From positions 1-12,533 of the forward strand of contig JBEIGB010000102.1 of NCBI GenBank assembly GCA_040382095.1: a DNA stretch of 12,533 bases. The letters are read 5' to 3'. Position numbers and translations under genes: made by a program. How positions within the stretch are numbered: the first letter of the stretch is position 1; every line of letters begins with the position of its first letter. Below, in pieces: positions 1-5,800 of the stretch. This DNA comes from JADJPL01 sp040382095. Lineage in GTDB: Bacteria; Bacteroidota; Bacteroidia; Chitinophagales; Saprospiraceae. The notes beneath the pieces are model-generated. The model saw only the letters and a list, made by a program, of their open reading frames with translations, did no database searches and was not told the origin of the DNA.

Positions 1-271
1 ATAATTTGTACACTACGAAATTAAGGCAAAATTCGGAAACCACAAAAAAAACGAACGATTTCAGGGGTTTTGGAACGAAAAAAGTGTAGTGTATAATTTG
101 AGGGCTAAATTTGGGTATTTAAACAAACTCTTCATAGCAGGTAAGAGCCTTACAGGCCGTAGATTGTAGATAAGCTGAGCCGGGGTTTTGTGCCAGGCCT
201 TTTTCTGCAGACTTCAACTTGTCTAATAAAATACCTCAGGTTGATTTCCATGGATTTGTTGTAGTGTATTT
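1..271. other. non-coding or unassigned left edge
   Basis: No convincing gene lies in this stretch. On the minus strand, positions 235-119 form an open frame of 38 codons with no ATG. Its translation includes DKLKSAEKGLAQNPGSAY and ends in YEEFV. It is in the same frame as the gene ending at 272 but separated from it by two stops (272-274 and 236-238), so it may be a decayed coding remnant or chance. The 8-mer GTAGTGTA occurs at 86-93 and 261-268, and inverted at 9-16. ATAATTTG occurs at 1-8 and 93-100. The role of these repeats is unknown. Confidence 0.3.
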
Positions 272-919
272 TTAATCCGTAGGCAGTATAAGTTCTTTGT
301 CAGCAGGAGTTTCTAACTTAAAGTAAGTATACTCGTCGGCACCTTTATACCATCTGTATCTTGTCTGTTTGAACCGAAACAAAGTCAATGCATCTTGCAG
401 GGTTATCTGATATTCCTTGATATTCTTATTAGCTGCGAAGGTTGCCCCGGTAAAATCGAGTATAGAATTGCCGGCCCCAATAGTCCTTGCTGTAATGTCA
501 AACTCCCACATTTTTTCCGCTATTATTTTGCCATACTTTTGTCTCAATATGGGAAACTCTTTTACCTGAAGGGCTGTCACTTTGTTCTTTAGCTCCTGAG
601 CAAGTTTTACGTTTTCTTCTAATGTGCTAAGTTCACCTCTGTTTATAATATCTGCCCAAATGCCAAATATTACGATTTCCATCTGGAGAGCCTCAAGTGT
701 CCCATCATATAGCTTGTTGTCGAAAGGTTTGTTAAAGGCGGCTAATTCCTTCTTTAGTTGTTCGTTTAACTCTTGAGGTGTCAGTTCTTTGACTGGTTCT
801 TTGGTATTTGATACTTTTTCTTCAACATTACTGTCCTCGGCTGAGCCTAATGCCAGGCTAAGAAAAATCCCCAGGACAACTGCTGAGGCAATGTGTTTAA
901 GAATAATGTCCGATCTCAT
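272..919 (-). CDS. secreted or membrane-anchored conserved hypothetical protein
   Basis: This 215-residue protein has an N-terminal hydrophobic segment (about residues 8-26, ending LSLALGSAED) that is a signal peptide or membrane anchor, so the rest probably acts outside the cytoplasm. A charged, Lys/Glu-rich linker (27-60) leads into a mostly helical body. Notable motifs are LQMEIVIFGIWADII (about 78-92), EKMWEFDI (about 134-141), FTGATFAANKNI and LFRFKQTRYRWYKGADEYTY. I recall similar blocks (a W-E-DI motif, then TGG.FA.NKNI, then LRFKQ.RY.WYK.DEYTY) in uncharacterised Bacteroidota proteins, but I know no function. The start at 919 lies inside the upstream membrane-protein gene (23-base overlap), which suggests translational coupling and a shared role. 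The stop is TAA. The DNA is AT-rich compared with the right half of the window. Confidence 0.75.
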   Translation of the reverse strand: MRSDIILKHIASAVVLGIFLSLALGSAEDSNVEEKVSNTKEPVKELTPQELNEQLKKELAAFNKPFDNKLYDGTLEALQMEIVIFGIWADIINRGELSTLEENVKLAQELKNKVTALQVKEFPILRQKYGKIIAEKMWEFDITARTIGAGNSILDFTGATFAANKNIKEYQITLQDALTLFRFKQTRYRWYKGADEYTYFKLETPADKELILPTD

Positions 920-1355
920 AATTAGGTATTGATTTTGAGGAAAAGATTTTACCCATTAAAAACGGAATAAAAGTTGCAATAAGAAGTAATAGCAGATCTA
1001 CCTGATCATATGTTCCAGGGAGGTATCCCCAGTATTGTCCCAATTCTGAGGCAATGCCAGTAAGCGGGGCAATAAATACCCAGAACGCATTTATTTTAGT
1101 GATCTTGAACTGCCATATTAATAGCATAGCGTAAGTAAAGGAGAATGCCCATAAGGCATCGGGCAAACTAAACTTCACCCACGCGGGGAGCTGGATGCTC
1201 TGAAGGATTTTAGTTGTCCGCAAAAAATACACAATGCTGCTTGTTCCTGTTTTTTCAGACCAGGTGAACATTTGTAATTTCTCAACTCGGTATGTCAGGT
1301 ATATAAGGCCACCCAAGACTACAGGACTTATGGCCACGATAAGATTTTTTTTCAT
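897..1355 (-). CDS. small four-helix membrane protein, VanZ-like
   Basis: This 152-residue integral membrane protein has four predicted transmembrane segments, at about residues 5-22, 64-81, 88-104 and 119-135. The pattern E104-x2-Q107 followed by D117 and D120 (ELGQYWGYLPGTYDQVD) just before the last helix is the spacing seen in VanZ-like proteins, which carry E..Q...D..D at that place. That similarity is my reading of the topology and motif and was not tested by a search. VanZ proteins are linked to teicoplanin resistance, but most family members have no known activity. The ATG directly abuts the TGA of an orphan open frame upstream (TGAATG), and the 3' end overlaps the following secreted-protein gene by 23 bases. 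The gene therefore looks like the middle of a tightly packed transcript. Confidence 0.75.
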   Translation of the reverse strand: MKKNLIVAISPVVLGGLIYLTYRVEKLQMFTWSEKTGTSSIVYFLRTTKILQSIQLPAWVKFSLPDALWAFSFTYAMLLIWQFKITKINAFWVFIAPLTGIASELGQYWGYLPGTYDQVDLLLLLIATFIPFLMGKIFSSKSIPNYEIGHYS

Positions 1356-1526
1356 TCAGTTCTTCTTTTCTGCATTACACCCAATAAAAGCTACATACCC
1401 GTGTAGCATTCCATCCTTCCCATCTTCTAATCTGTCCTGGCTTAGGGTAGGGATGGCATACTTTACCCCGGAATAATCAGCATCTATACTATTTTCAATA
1501 CGATAGTTTTCTGCATTAGGAAAAGA
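1356..1526 (-). other. orphan open frame without start; possible 3' part of a frameshifted gene
   Basis: On the minus strand an open frame of 56 codons runs from 1526 to a TGA at 1358-1356 that directly touches the next gene's ATG. The translation looks protein-like (for example NAENYRIENSIDADYSGVKY, and later AIPTLSQDRLEDGKDG). It has no ATG except one near its end, inside GMLHGY. It overlaps the end of the 1516-2199 gene in the +1 frame. Removing one T from the TTTT run at 1524-1521 would join the two, extending that protein by about 54 residues past its terminal membrane helix. Alternatives are a 3' remnant of a deleted gene, a programmed +1 frameshift at TCC-TAA, or chance. The 12-mer TAATGCAGAAAA (minus strand) occurs at 1507-1518 and 1366-1377, exactly 141 bases apart. 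Confidence 0.35.
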
Positions 1527-2199
1527 TCACCACAAAAAAGGTAAGGCCTAGCATAAAAATCATAATAATGAATAGGTAATACCCAAAATTATCATCCCAC
1601 CTCACGATCTTTCCACCCTTCACCTCAATAATATAGTCAGGATCTTTGAGCTTATACCGCCCATCGCTTAATACCAGCTCGCTATTCTCATCTAAGGCGG
1701 TATTGCCCAGGGCAAAAGACCCACTGTCTGAAACCTCATTAATCAATCTGATCTTTCTCCCATCTTTGGTCTCAAAAACCTCGAAGCTACCTTTTTTACC
1801 AGGACTCTTAATCGCCTTCTGCTCAAAGCTTTCCAAATAGCCCAGGATATCCAGGTCAGCTATTTTAGCTGGATTCGCCAGGGCAAAGAGTTCTTCGGTA
1901 TCATCCTTGCGGAGTACCATAATAGAACTGTCCAGCAGCAGTACCTGGTTGTAGATGTGTGCTTTCCCCTGTGCCTGAATGAGCAAGGATTGTATCTGTG
2001 GCAGGTACTCCCAGTTGCCCCTGGTGACTTCCCCTTGTCTGGATACCAGGATATCCCCCTGTCTGCGAAAGATATACGTCACCCTGGTCCCGGTATCGTC
2101 AATAAACGCCCAGGGGATTTCGATGAAGCCAGCGGTATCTGCCAGGCTTTTGCTGTGTTGCTTAAGCCGCTGTACAAGAGACTGGAGGTAAGTGGCCAT
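1516..2199 (-). CDS. conserved hypothetical protein with C-terminal membrane anchor
   Basis: This 227-residue protein has no signal peptide. It has a soluble N-terminal domain and one C-terminal hydrophobic helix (about 207-226, YYLFIIMIFMLGLTFFVVIF), so it is probably tail-anchored with its bulk in the cytoplasm. Residues 1-120 contain YLQSLVQRLKQ, IPWAFIDD, YIFRRQGDILVS and GNWEYLP. I recall this beta-rich block in uncharacterised Bacteroidota proteins, without a known function. Residues 138-200 hold two short beta modules of related form, VFETKDGRKIRLI and LSDGRYKLKDPDYIIEVKGGKIV. The stop is TAA. A coding-looking frame continues in the +1 phase just after it, so the annotated C-terminus may not be the natural one. 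No clear promoter was seen in the 107 bases upstream. Confidence 0.75.
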   Translation of the reverse strand: MATYLQSLVQRLKQHSKSLADTAGFIEIPWAFIDDTGTRVTYIFRRQGDILVSRQGEVTRGNWEYLPQIQSLLIQAQGKAHIYNQVLLLDSSIMVLRKDDTEELFALANPAKIADLDILGYLESFEQKAIKSPGKKGSFEVFETKDGRKIRLINEVSDSGSFALGNTALDENSELVLSDGRYKLKDPDYIIEVKGGKIVRWDDNFGYYLFIIMIFMLGLTFFVVIFS

Positions 2200-2306
2200 A
2201 AATCTTTAGGGCTTGTTGGTTTATACCTATTTAAGGGAAGTTGAAGGTTCTTTTACTGAAGACCTGGCACGTCATTTACAGGGGGCCCTTAAAATATAAT
2301 TTTTGG

Positions 2307-2930
2307 TCAGTCATTGATATACGGCATTTTTAAGCTAGCCTGTCGCATTAACTGGTCAACTATTCTGGCTGGGCTACTTCCTATGCTGCCGGAAAGTTTG
2401 TGCTCGTAATTCCAGATAAGCTTTTTATTCATACAATCAGAAATGCTCAAAGAGGTTCTGACTTCGTTGGTTGTGCCCCATGCTCCAGCGAGAAGGCCAA
2501 TAGCGATGGCAGCACCTTCCGACATAGGCCTGGAAAGCGCGAAACTTGAAGTCATTATGCCGTCAACCCCTAAAACTTCGCATAATTCAGCTGTTGTGAG
2601 CGAATTTTCCGGATAGCCTGCTCTTTGGAGTTTGGTAATCGTCGTTTCTAAATCTTGAATTTCCTGAGTCAGCTTTCCCTGCATTTTTCTTTTAAGCATC
2701 CAGGAATAGATTTCTTTCTGGAAGTTGAGGGATTCCGTTTTTTGCTGTTCCCGCATCGCTTCGGCATCTATTTTTTTAGAGGCTGCGATTGAAATGTTTG
2801 CAGGCAAAATGGCAATCGTTTGTTGCCGGTTAGCAAGTGACCTGGCATCCGGGCTATAAAATATCTTTGCACAGGAGGTCAATACAGCAAAGGGAAGGGC
2901 CAAAATCGCAACCGCTTTAAAGATCTTCAT
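2307..2930 (-). CDS. lipoprotein with CsgG/DUF799-like fold (tentative)
   Basis: This 207-residue protein has a lipoprotein signal peptide with lipobox LTSC, so Cys20 would be lipidated and the protein placed in the outer membrane or periplasm. After the lipobox, QQTIAILPANISI (about 37-49) has the form of the first strand of CsgG/LpoB/GNA1162-type lipoproteins. A charged helical region follows (55-105). Next comes AELCEVLGVDGIMTSSFALS (114-133), which matches the 'helix, LGaDav, strand' pattern of that superfamily. A Gly/Ala-rich stretch (138-152) and a C-terminal strand/helix pair ending QLMRQASLKMPY complete it. The family assignment rests on pattern only. The gene begins two bases after the stop of the small secreted fragment upstream, which implies co-transcription. 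The stop is TGA. Confidence 0.75.
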   Translation of the reverse strand: MKIFKAVAILALPFAVLTSCAKIFYSPDARSLANRQQTIAILPANISIAASKKIDAEAMREQQKTESLNFQKEIYSWMLKRKMQGKLTQEIQDLETTITKLQRAGYPENSLTTAELCEVLGVDGIMTSSFALSRPMSEGAAIAIGLLAGAWGTTNEVRTSLSISDCMNKKLIWNYEHKLSGSIGSSPARIVDQLMRQASLKMPYIND

Positions 2931-2932
2931 TT

Positions 2933-3166
2933 TTAGGATTTTTTAAGGTTAGAAATATGTAGGATGAGCAGTCCAAGGGCGGGTTTGGGGATGGCATTGC
3001 GCTGTGTGGTGGTGAGACGGGTCAAAAATACCCCTTTTGCGGTGTCCTGGATGTCCAGGATCGCAGACTGGTCTATGGGTTCCCCGCCAATCATGGTTTG
3101 CGCGGATACCTTGGAGAAGCCCAGTACGATTAATGCAATACAAGCGTAAAGTTTAAGCTGGTGCAT
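2933..3166 (-). CDS. short secreted protein, probable N-terminal fragment of a larger surface protein
   Basis: This 77-residue product has a signal peptide (residues 1-22, cleavage after VSA-Q) and then a hallmark Bacteroidota segment, SAILDIQDTAKGVFLTRLTT followed by TQRNAIPKPALGLLI. That segment normally opens much longer secreted proteins (cell-surface or tail-fibre-like, several hundred residues), continuing after 'GLLI' into 'YNT/N...'. Here the similarity fades at ILHISN, and a stop follows after LKKS in a locally AT-rich stretch (about 2935-2955). The gene is therefore probably a truncated remnant that kept its secretion signal, although it could still be expressed together with the lipoprotein that starts two bases after it. 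The ATG at 3166 is chosen because it gives an ideal signal peptide. Confidence 0.6.
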   Translation of the reverse strand: MHQLKLYACIALIVLGFSKVSAQTMIGGEPIDQSAILDIQDTAKGVFLTRLTTTQRNAIPKPALGLLILHISNLKKS

Positions 3167-3289
3167 AGCGCGTGGAGGTTAAGATTCTAACAGCGGTAAA
3201 AGTTTATCCCAGGGTTTCCAGGAATCAATTTTACCCAGGGCAATGGGTAAATATAGGGAAAATAATTTAATAACTCCCATCCCCCCAAA

Positions 3290-3328
3290 ACAAAAAACCC
3301 AACCACCTGATCAACAGATAGTTGGGTT
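3290..3328 (-). terminator. rho-independent terminator of tRNA-Pro
   Basis: On the minus strand, just past the tRNA 3' end, an 8-bp perfect stem AACCCAAC/GTTGGGTT (arms 3328-3321 and 3303-3296) is followed by a T-rich run (TTTTGTTTT, downward from about 3295). It lies 10 bases after the tRNA discriminator and ends that transcript before the secreted-fragment gene. Confidence 0.75.
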
Positions 3329-3337
3329 GTTCTGTTG

Positions 3338-3411
3338 TCGGGATGACTGGATTCGAACCAGCGGCCTCGTCGTCCCGAACGACGCGCGCTACCGGGCTGC
3401 GCTACATCCCG
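3338..3411 (-). tRNA. tRNA-Pro (anticodon CGG)
   Basis: The minus strand folds into a complete 74-base cloverleaf. The acceptor stem is CGGGATG/CATCCCG (7 perfect pairs). The D stem is GCGC/GCGC with a 9-base loop, AGCCCGGTA. The anticodon stem CGTCG/CGACG has loop TTCGGGA, giving anticodon CGG for proline codon CCG. The variable loop is AGGCC, and the T arm is GCTGG-TTCGAAT-CCAGT. The discriminator is A (position 3338), and C1-G72 plus A73 fits bacterial tRNA-Pro. The 3' CCA is not encoded. Promoter and terminator are both visible, so it is a single-gene transcript. Confidence 0.97.
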
Positions 3412-3436
3412 TCGCTGCTGCTACAGCATAGGATTA

Positions 3437-3467
3437 CAAATATATTGCCTGCGCCTGGAAAGCGCAA
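3437..3467 (-). promoter_or_regulatory. promoter of tRNA-Pro (Bacteroidota type)
   Basis: On the minus strand TATATTTG (3444-3437) matches the -7 consensus TAnnTTTG exactly. TTG at 3467-3465 lies 20 bases upstream, within the known -33/-7 spacing. The predicted start near 3431 is about 20 bases before the tRNA. The element occupies the short gap just after the stop of the lipoprotein gene at 3468. Confidence 0.7.
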
Positions 3468-3965
3468 CTATTCTGCCGAACTTTTACTGACCTGTCGAAA
3501 GATCGCGTAAAATTCATCGTCTTCCTTACCGTCCTGGTCCCAGTCCAGCAAAGCAGAAAAGTGGGCCATTCCTTTATCTATGAGTACTTTATATTGCACA
3601 GTTTTGTCGGGCTCGATCATGACCAGCGTATCTCCGAAGACATTCCAGATACCCTTGGCCTCACCGAAAACATCGCCCCGCACACCCCTGAAAACAGTGC
3701 GGAATTTCTGCTCCCCGTCAAAGTATGTGCGGTAGGGCTTGACCTGGTACTTGGCTTCCCAGTACTCTTCGCTGGCTTCAAAAACCTCCGACGTGTCACC
3801 CGATTGATACGTCGGCATCTTGACGTTCAGGTACGTGGCTGCCCAGGTGCCAGGCATAACAACTTTAAGGTCGGGCTTTGCTGCTTCCGCCGTCTTATCG
3901 GCTTCCCGCCGGCACGCCCAGATGGCAAAAATGCCCAGTAACATCAAAATAGTGGTCTTTTTCAT
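3468..3965 (-). CDS. lipocalin-like lipoprotein with a DxDxDG loop
   Basis: This 165-residue lipoprotein has a short signal peptide with cleavage before Cys18 (IWAC), which predicts a lipid-anchored envelope protein. Residues 36-130 look like a small beta-barrel of lipocalin-like type: PGTWAATYLNVKMP at the start, YFDGEQKFRTVFRG in the middle and GIWNVFGDTLVMI near the end. This is a common pattern in Bacteroidota lipoproteins of unknown ligand. Residues 141-151 (DWDQDGKEDDE) resemble a calcium-binding DxDxDGxxD loop, although the full EF-hand is missing. The stop is TAG. A strong promoter match lies upstream at 4060-4067. The function is unknown. Confidence 0.8.
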   Translation of the reverse strand: MKKTTILMLLGIFAIWACRREADKTAEAAKPDLKVVMPGTWAATYLNVKMPTYQSGDTSEVFEASEEYWEAKYQVKPYRTYFDGEQKFRTVFRGVRGDVFGEAKGIWNVFGDTLVMIEPDKTVQYKVLIDKGMAHFSALLDWDQDGKEDDEFYAIFRQVSKSSAE

Positions 3966-4059
3966 GGTTTCCCTTTTTTCTCAGGCCTTTTCTCTGCAAT
4001 TGACAGGCACGAAACTCCGGGCCATGCCCGTCGCTCTGATCTGTGGCCAAGCCAGCGTG

Positions 4060-4067
4060 CAAATATA
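4060..4067 (-). promoter_or_regulatory. promoter -7 element for the 3965-3468 lipoprotein gene
   Basis: The minus strand carries TATATTTG followed by CACG, an exact match to TAnnTTTG. It lies between the DUF2807 gene (stop at 4099) and the lipoprotein start at 3965, predicting a leader of roughly 90 bases. No clear -33 TTTG was found, only a T-run at about the right distance. Confidence 0.55.
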
Positions 4068-4098
4068 GGGGAAAACCCGAAAAAAAGCCCCGCCCACC

Positions 4099-4833
4099 TT
4101 ATTTAGGGATGATGTTTCCCGATCCGCTGATGGACGACCGGACTTTGGGCTTACCGTAATAAGTGACGTTACCCGAACCAGATATCGCGGCCTCCAGTTC
4201 ATTGCGCGGGTGTGTGCTACAATCCCCTGATCCTGAAATCCTGACGGCTGCTGTATCTACTACGAGACCGCCGGTACGAATGTTGCCCGAACCAGATATC
4301 GCCGCCTGTAGCCTCCCCGAGGTGCCAGTGACGGTAATATCCCCCGATCCACTGATCGCAGCATCTACTTCGGTGCTGTGCAATTCGACCTGAATATCCC
4401 CTGAACCACTGACGGCGAGCTTTACGGTGCCTTTCCAGTTAAAGGGGGTATCCCCCCGGATATTTCCCGATCCGCTGACCGTGGCACGGTGCAGCTCTGG
4501 TATCGTAATATAGATGTTGAATTTCTGGTATCCGCGCACCCGCCTGCTGAAATGAATCTTCCACGCATCCTGCATCACATCGGTGCTGAGCACCTCGATG
4601 ATGTTCTTATGACTTTCAACTTCGACCGACTGCCGCTTGCCTTCCCGCAGGTACACGTTTCCGCTGATGGCGAGTTCGAGGGCTTTGAAAGGAGCGACTT
4701 TCACTTCTTTTCTGACAACCGGCCCTTCCCCTTTCACGCCAGGCCCCCAGCTCTTCCAGTTTTGTGTGAATGCCGGCAGGGCAAAAAACAGGCTGAAAGC
4801 GAAGGACAAAATAATGCTTGATGTGTTTTTCAT
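4099..4833 (-). CDS. DUF2807 head-GIN domain secreted protein
   Basis: This 244-residue secreted protein has a signal peptide MKNTSSIILSFAFSLFFALP with cleavage near AFTQ-N. Residues 40-115 form the opening strands, with KALELAISGNVYLREG (50-65) and KFNIYITIP (104-112). From residue 118 on there are seven copies of (V/I)SGSG(N/D), starting at residues 119-235 with steps of 18-22 residues. This matches the putative auto-transporter adhesin, head-GIN family (DUF2807), thought to form a right-handed beta-helix; its role is unproven. The frame stays open for 35 codons upstream of this ATG (to 4938), but the start at 4833 is chosen because the signal peptide begins there. The gene lies divergent from the pyrophosphatase-like gene. 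Confidence 0.88.
   Translation of the reverse strand: MKNTSSIILSFAFSLFFALPAFTQNWKSWGPGVKGEGPVVRKEVKVAPFKALELAISGNVYLREGKRQSVEVESHKNIIEVLSTDVMQDAWKIHFSRRVRGYQKFNIYITIPELHRATVSGSGNIRGDTPFNWKGTVKLAVSGSGDIQVELHSTEVDAAISGSGDITVTGTSGRLQAAISGSGNIRTGGLVVDTAAVRISGSGDCSTHPRNELEAAISGSGNVTYYGKPKVRSSISGSGNIIPK
4117..4476 (-). repeat. seven degenerate coding repeats (SGSGN/D)
   Basis: Within the DUF2807 gene the motif SGSG(N/D) recurs seven times at about 54-66 base intervals. The copies are similar at DNA level: CCCGAACCAGATATCGC (plus strand) appears near 4170 and again near 4288, and CCCGATCC variants appear elsewhere. Such arrays can gain or lose units by recombination. Confidence 0.75.
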
Positions 4834-5088
4834 GGCTTTTGCTATTTTAGTACAACAAACGTGTTGCGAGGGCTCAACGAGGTGGAAAACAACGTTATCC
4901 TCTTTACACATGAAAGCTTTCAGGGGAGTAGAGCACAATTCTACGTGACCAAAAAAAGCGCAGTGTGGGAAGAAAACGGCCTTCTGAACCCCCTCAATAC
5001 CTCCCCTGCAACAAGTTTACCCTATTTTAATGGACAAGTAATTTCCGCAAAGGTTGCATATTGCGTACCCTGGTCCGGTAGGTTATTT

Positions 5089-5096
5089 TACCTTTG
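5089..5096 (+). promoter_or_regulatory. promoter -7 element for the pyrophosphatase-like gene
   Basis: TACCTTTG followed by CACA exactly matches TAnnTTTG. Transcription would begin around 5101-5104. That leaves no leader for an ATG at 5101 and supports translation from the ATG at 5122. No -33 element at ideal spacing was seen; a TTG at 5061-5063 is 25 bases away. Confidence 0.55.
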
Positions 5097-5121
5097 CACA
5101 ATGTACCTAAACCTTAACGAT

Positions 5122-5682
5122 ATGTCGCCACGGTCTTTTCTTCATTTTCTGCTCCCGGTACTCGTCCTGTATCAAGGTTGTGAGCGCACGACGCCGGCGT
5201 CCGGTGAGAACAGCAACGGGGGGCTGCCTGCCGAAATCCTCGGTTTAGCGGGCAGTGCCGAGGTATATACCTGGAGTGAGGGTTTCAAACCCAATATTTC
5301 GCCCGCTGCGCTGCCTTTGCCCGGTTATTTCGGGTTTATCCCCTCCGACAGCGGCCACCAGCCGGAAGTGCTTCTGCTCGGGAAGGATATACCAAAGGGC
5401 CGCATCGGTATCCTGCCCATTGCCCTGATCCGCTGCAGGGAGATCGAGAGAGGCGATACTTTCAACATGGTCGTCGCTGTGCCATTTGAAAAATCCTTTC
5501 GTACCGTTCAGGCAGAAACGTTTCGTGCATTTTTAATCGAATACGATGCCCTCAAGCGCACCGTAGAGTTGTGGGTCCGGCATGCTGCCGGCTATGGCAT
5601 GCGCGAAGTCGTCCGTTGGGAAGACGAAGTTGTGGCCGGGCAGCTCATAAGGTCAACCCAATCCGCCGGTTCAGGAAAATAG
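5122..5682 (+). CDS. lipoprotein related to family I inorganic pyrophosphatase, catalytic residues lost
   Basis: This 186-residue product (ATG 5122) begins with a lipoprotein-type signal, LLPVLVLYQGC (Cys20); the lipobox is weak because Tyr is at -3. Residues 67-175 align by eye with secreted inorganic pyrophosphatases of Bacteroidota: PGYFGFIP (67-74, usually PGNYGFIP), PEVLLLG (81-87, usually DPLDVLVL), RIGILPI (94-100), MVVAVP (116-121, usually K(I/L)(I/V)AVP), then FRAFLIEYDALKRTVELW and GMREVVRWEDE. The metal-binding motif DGDP(x)DV is replaced by SGHQPEV, and the D-D-K set before AVP is replaced by DTFNM. Hydrolysis of pyrophosphate is therefore unlikely, and a binding or structural role is inferred. 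The ATG at 5101 is an alternative start, and the frame is open back to 4861. The stop is TAG. Confidence 0.75.
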   Translation: MSPRSFLHFLLPVLVLYQGCERTTPASGENSNGGLPAEILGLAGSAEVYTWSEGFKPNISPAALPLPGYFGFIPSDSGHQPEVLLLGKDIPKGRIGILPIALIRCREIERGDTFNMVVAVPFEKSFRTVQAETFRAFLIEYDALKRTVELWVRHAAGYGMREVVRWEDEVVAGQLIRSTQSAGSGK

Positions 5683-5718
5683 GCTTATGTGACAGCTTCC
5701 AGGGATTAAATAAACCTT

Positions 5719-5749
5719 TTTGATAAAAATCGCTTTTACAATAAAATTG
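5719..5749 (+). promoter_or_regulatory. promoter of the acyltransferase gene
   Basis: TTTG (5719-5722), a 19-base spacer and TAAAATTG (5742-5749, one mismatch to TAnnTTTG) form a Bacteroidota-type promoter with ideal spacing. It predicts a leader of about 45 bases before the ATG at 5801. A small hairpin, CGGG-TGAAA-CCCG, falls in that leader (about 5770-5782). Confidence 0.6.
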
Positions 5750-5800
5750 TGGCGGCGTGATCCTGTCAACGGGTGAAACCCGCCCCCGGTTGGATATATT

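Noticed and set aside
3964..4098. Small open frames on the plus strand in the gap and inside genes 3468-4833
   Set aside because: They are shadows of the minus-strand genes with biased composition and no domain similarity.
4117..4476. CRISPR-like array
   Set aside because: The repeats are coding, degenerate and in frame, with no non-repeated spacers of constant length.
4834..4938. Longer start of the DUF2807 gene
   Set aside because: It would bury the clear signal peptide 35 residues inside the protein.
4861..5121. Longer start of the pyrophosphatase-like gene
   Set aside because: The lipoprotein signal begins at the ATG of 5122 (or 5101), and a promoter -7 element lies at 5089-5096, downstream of the long start.
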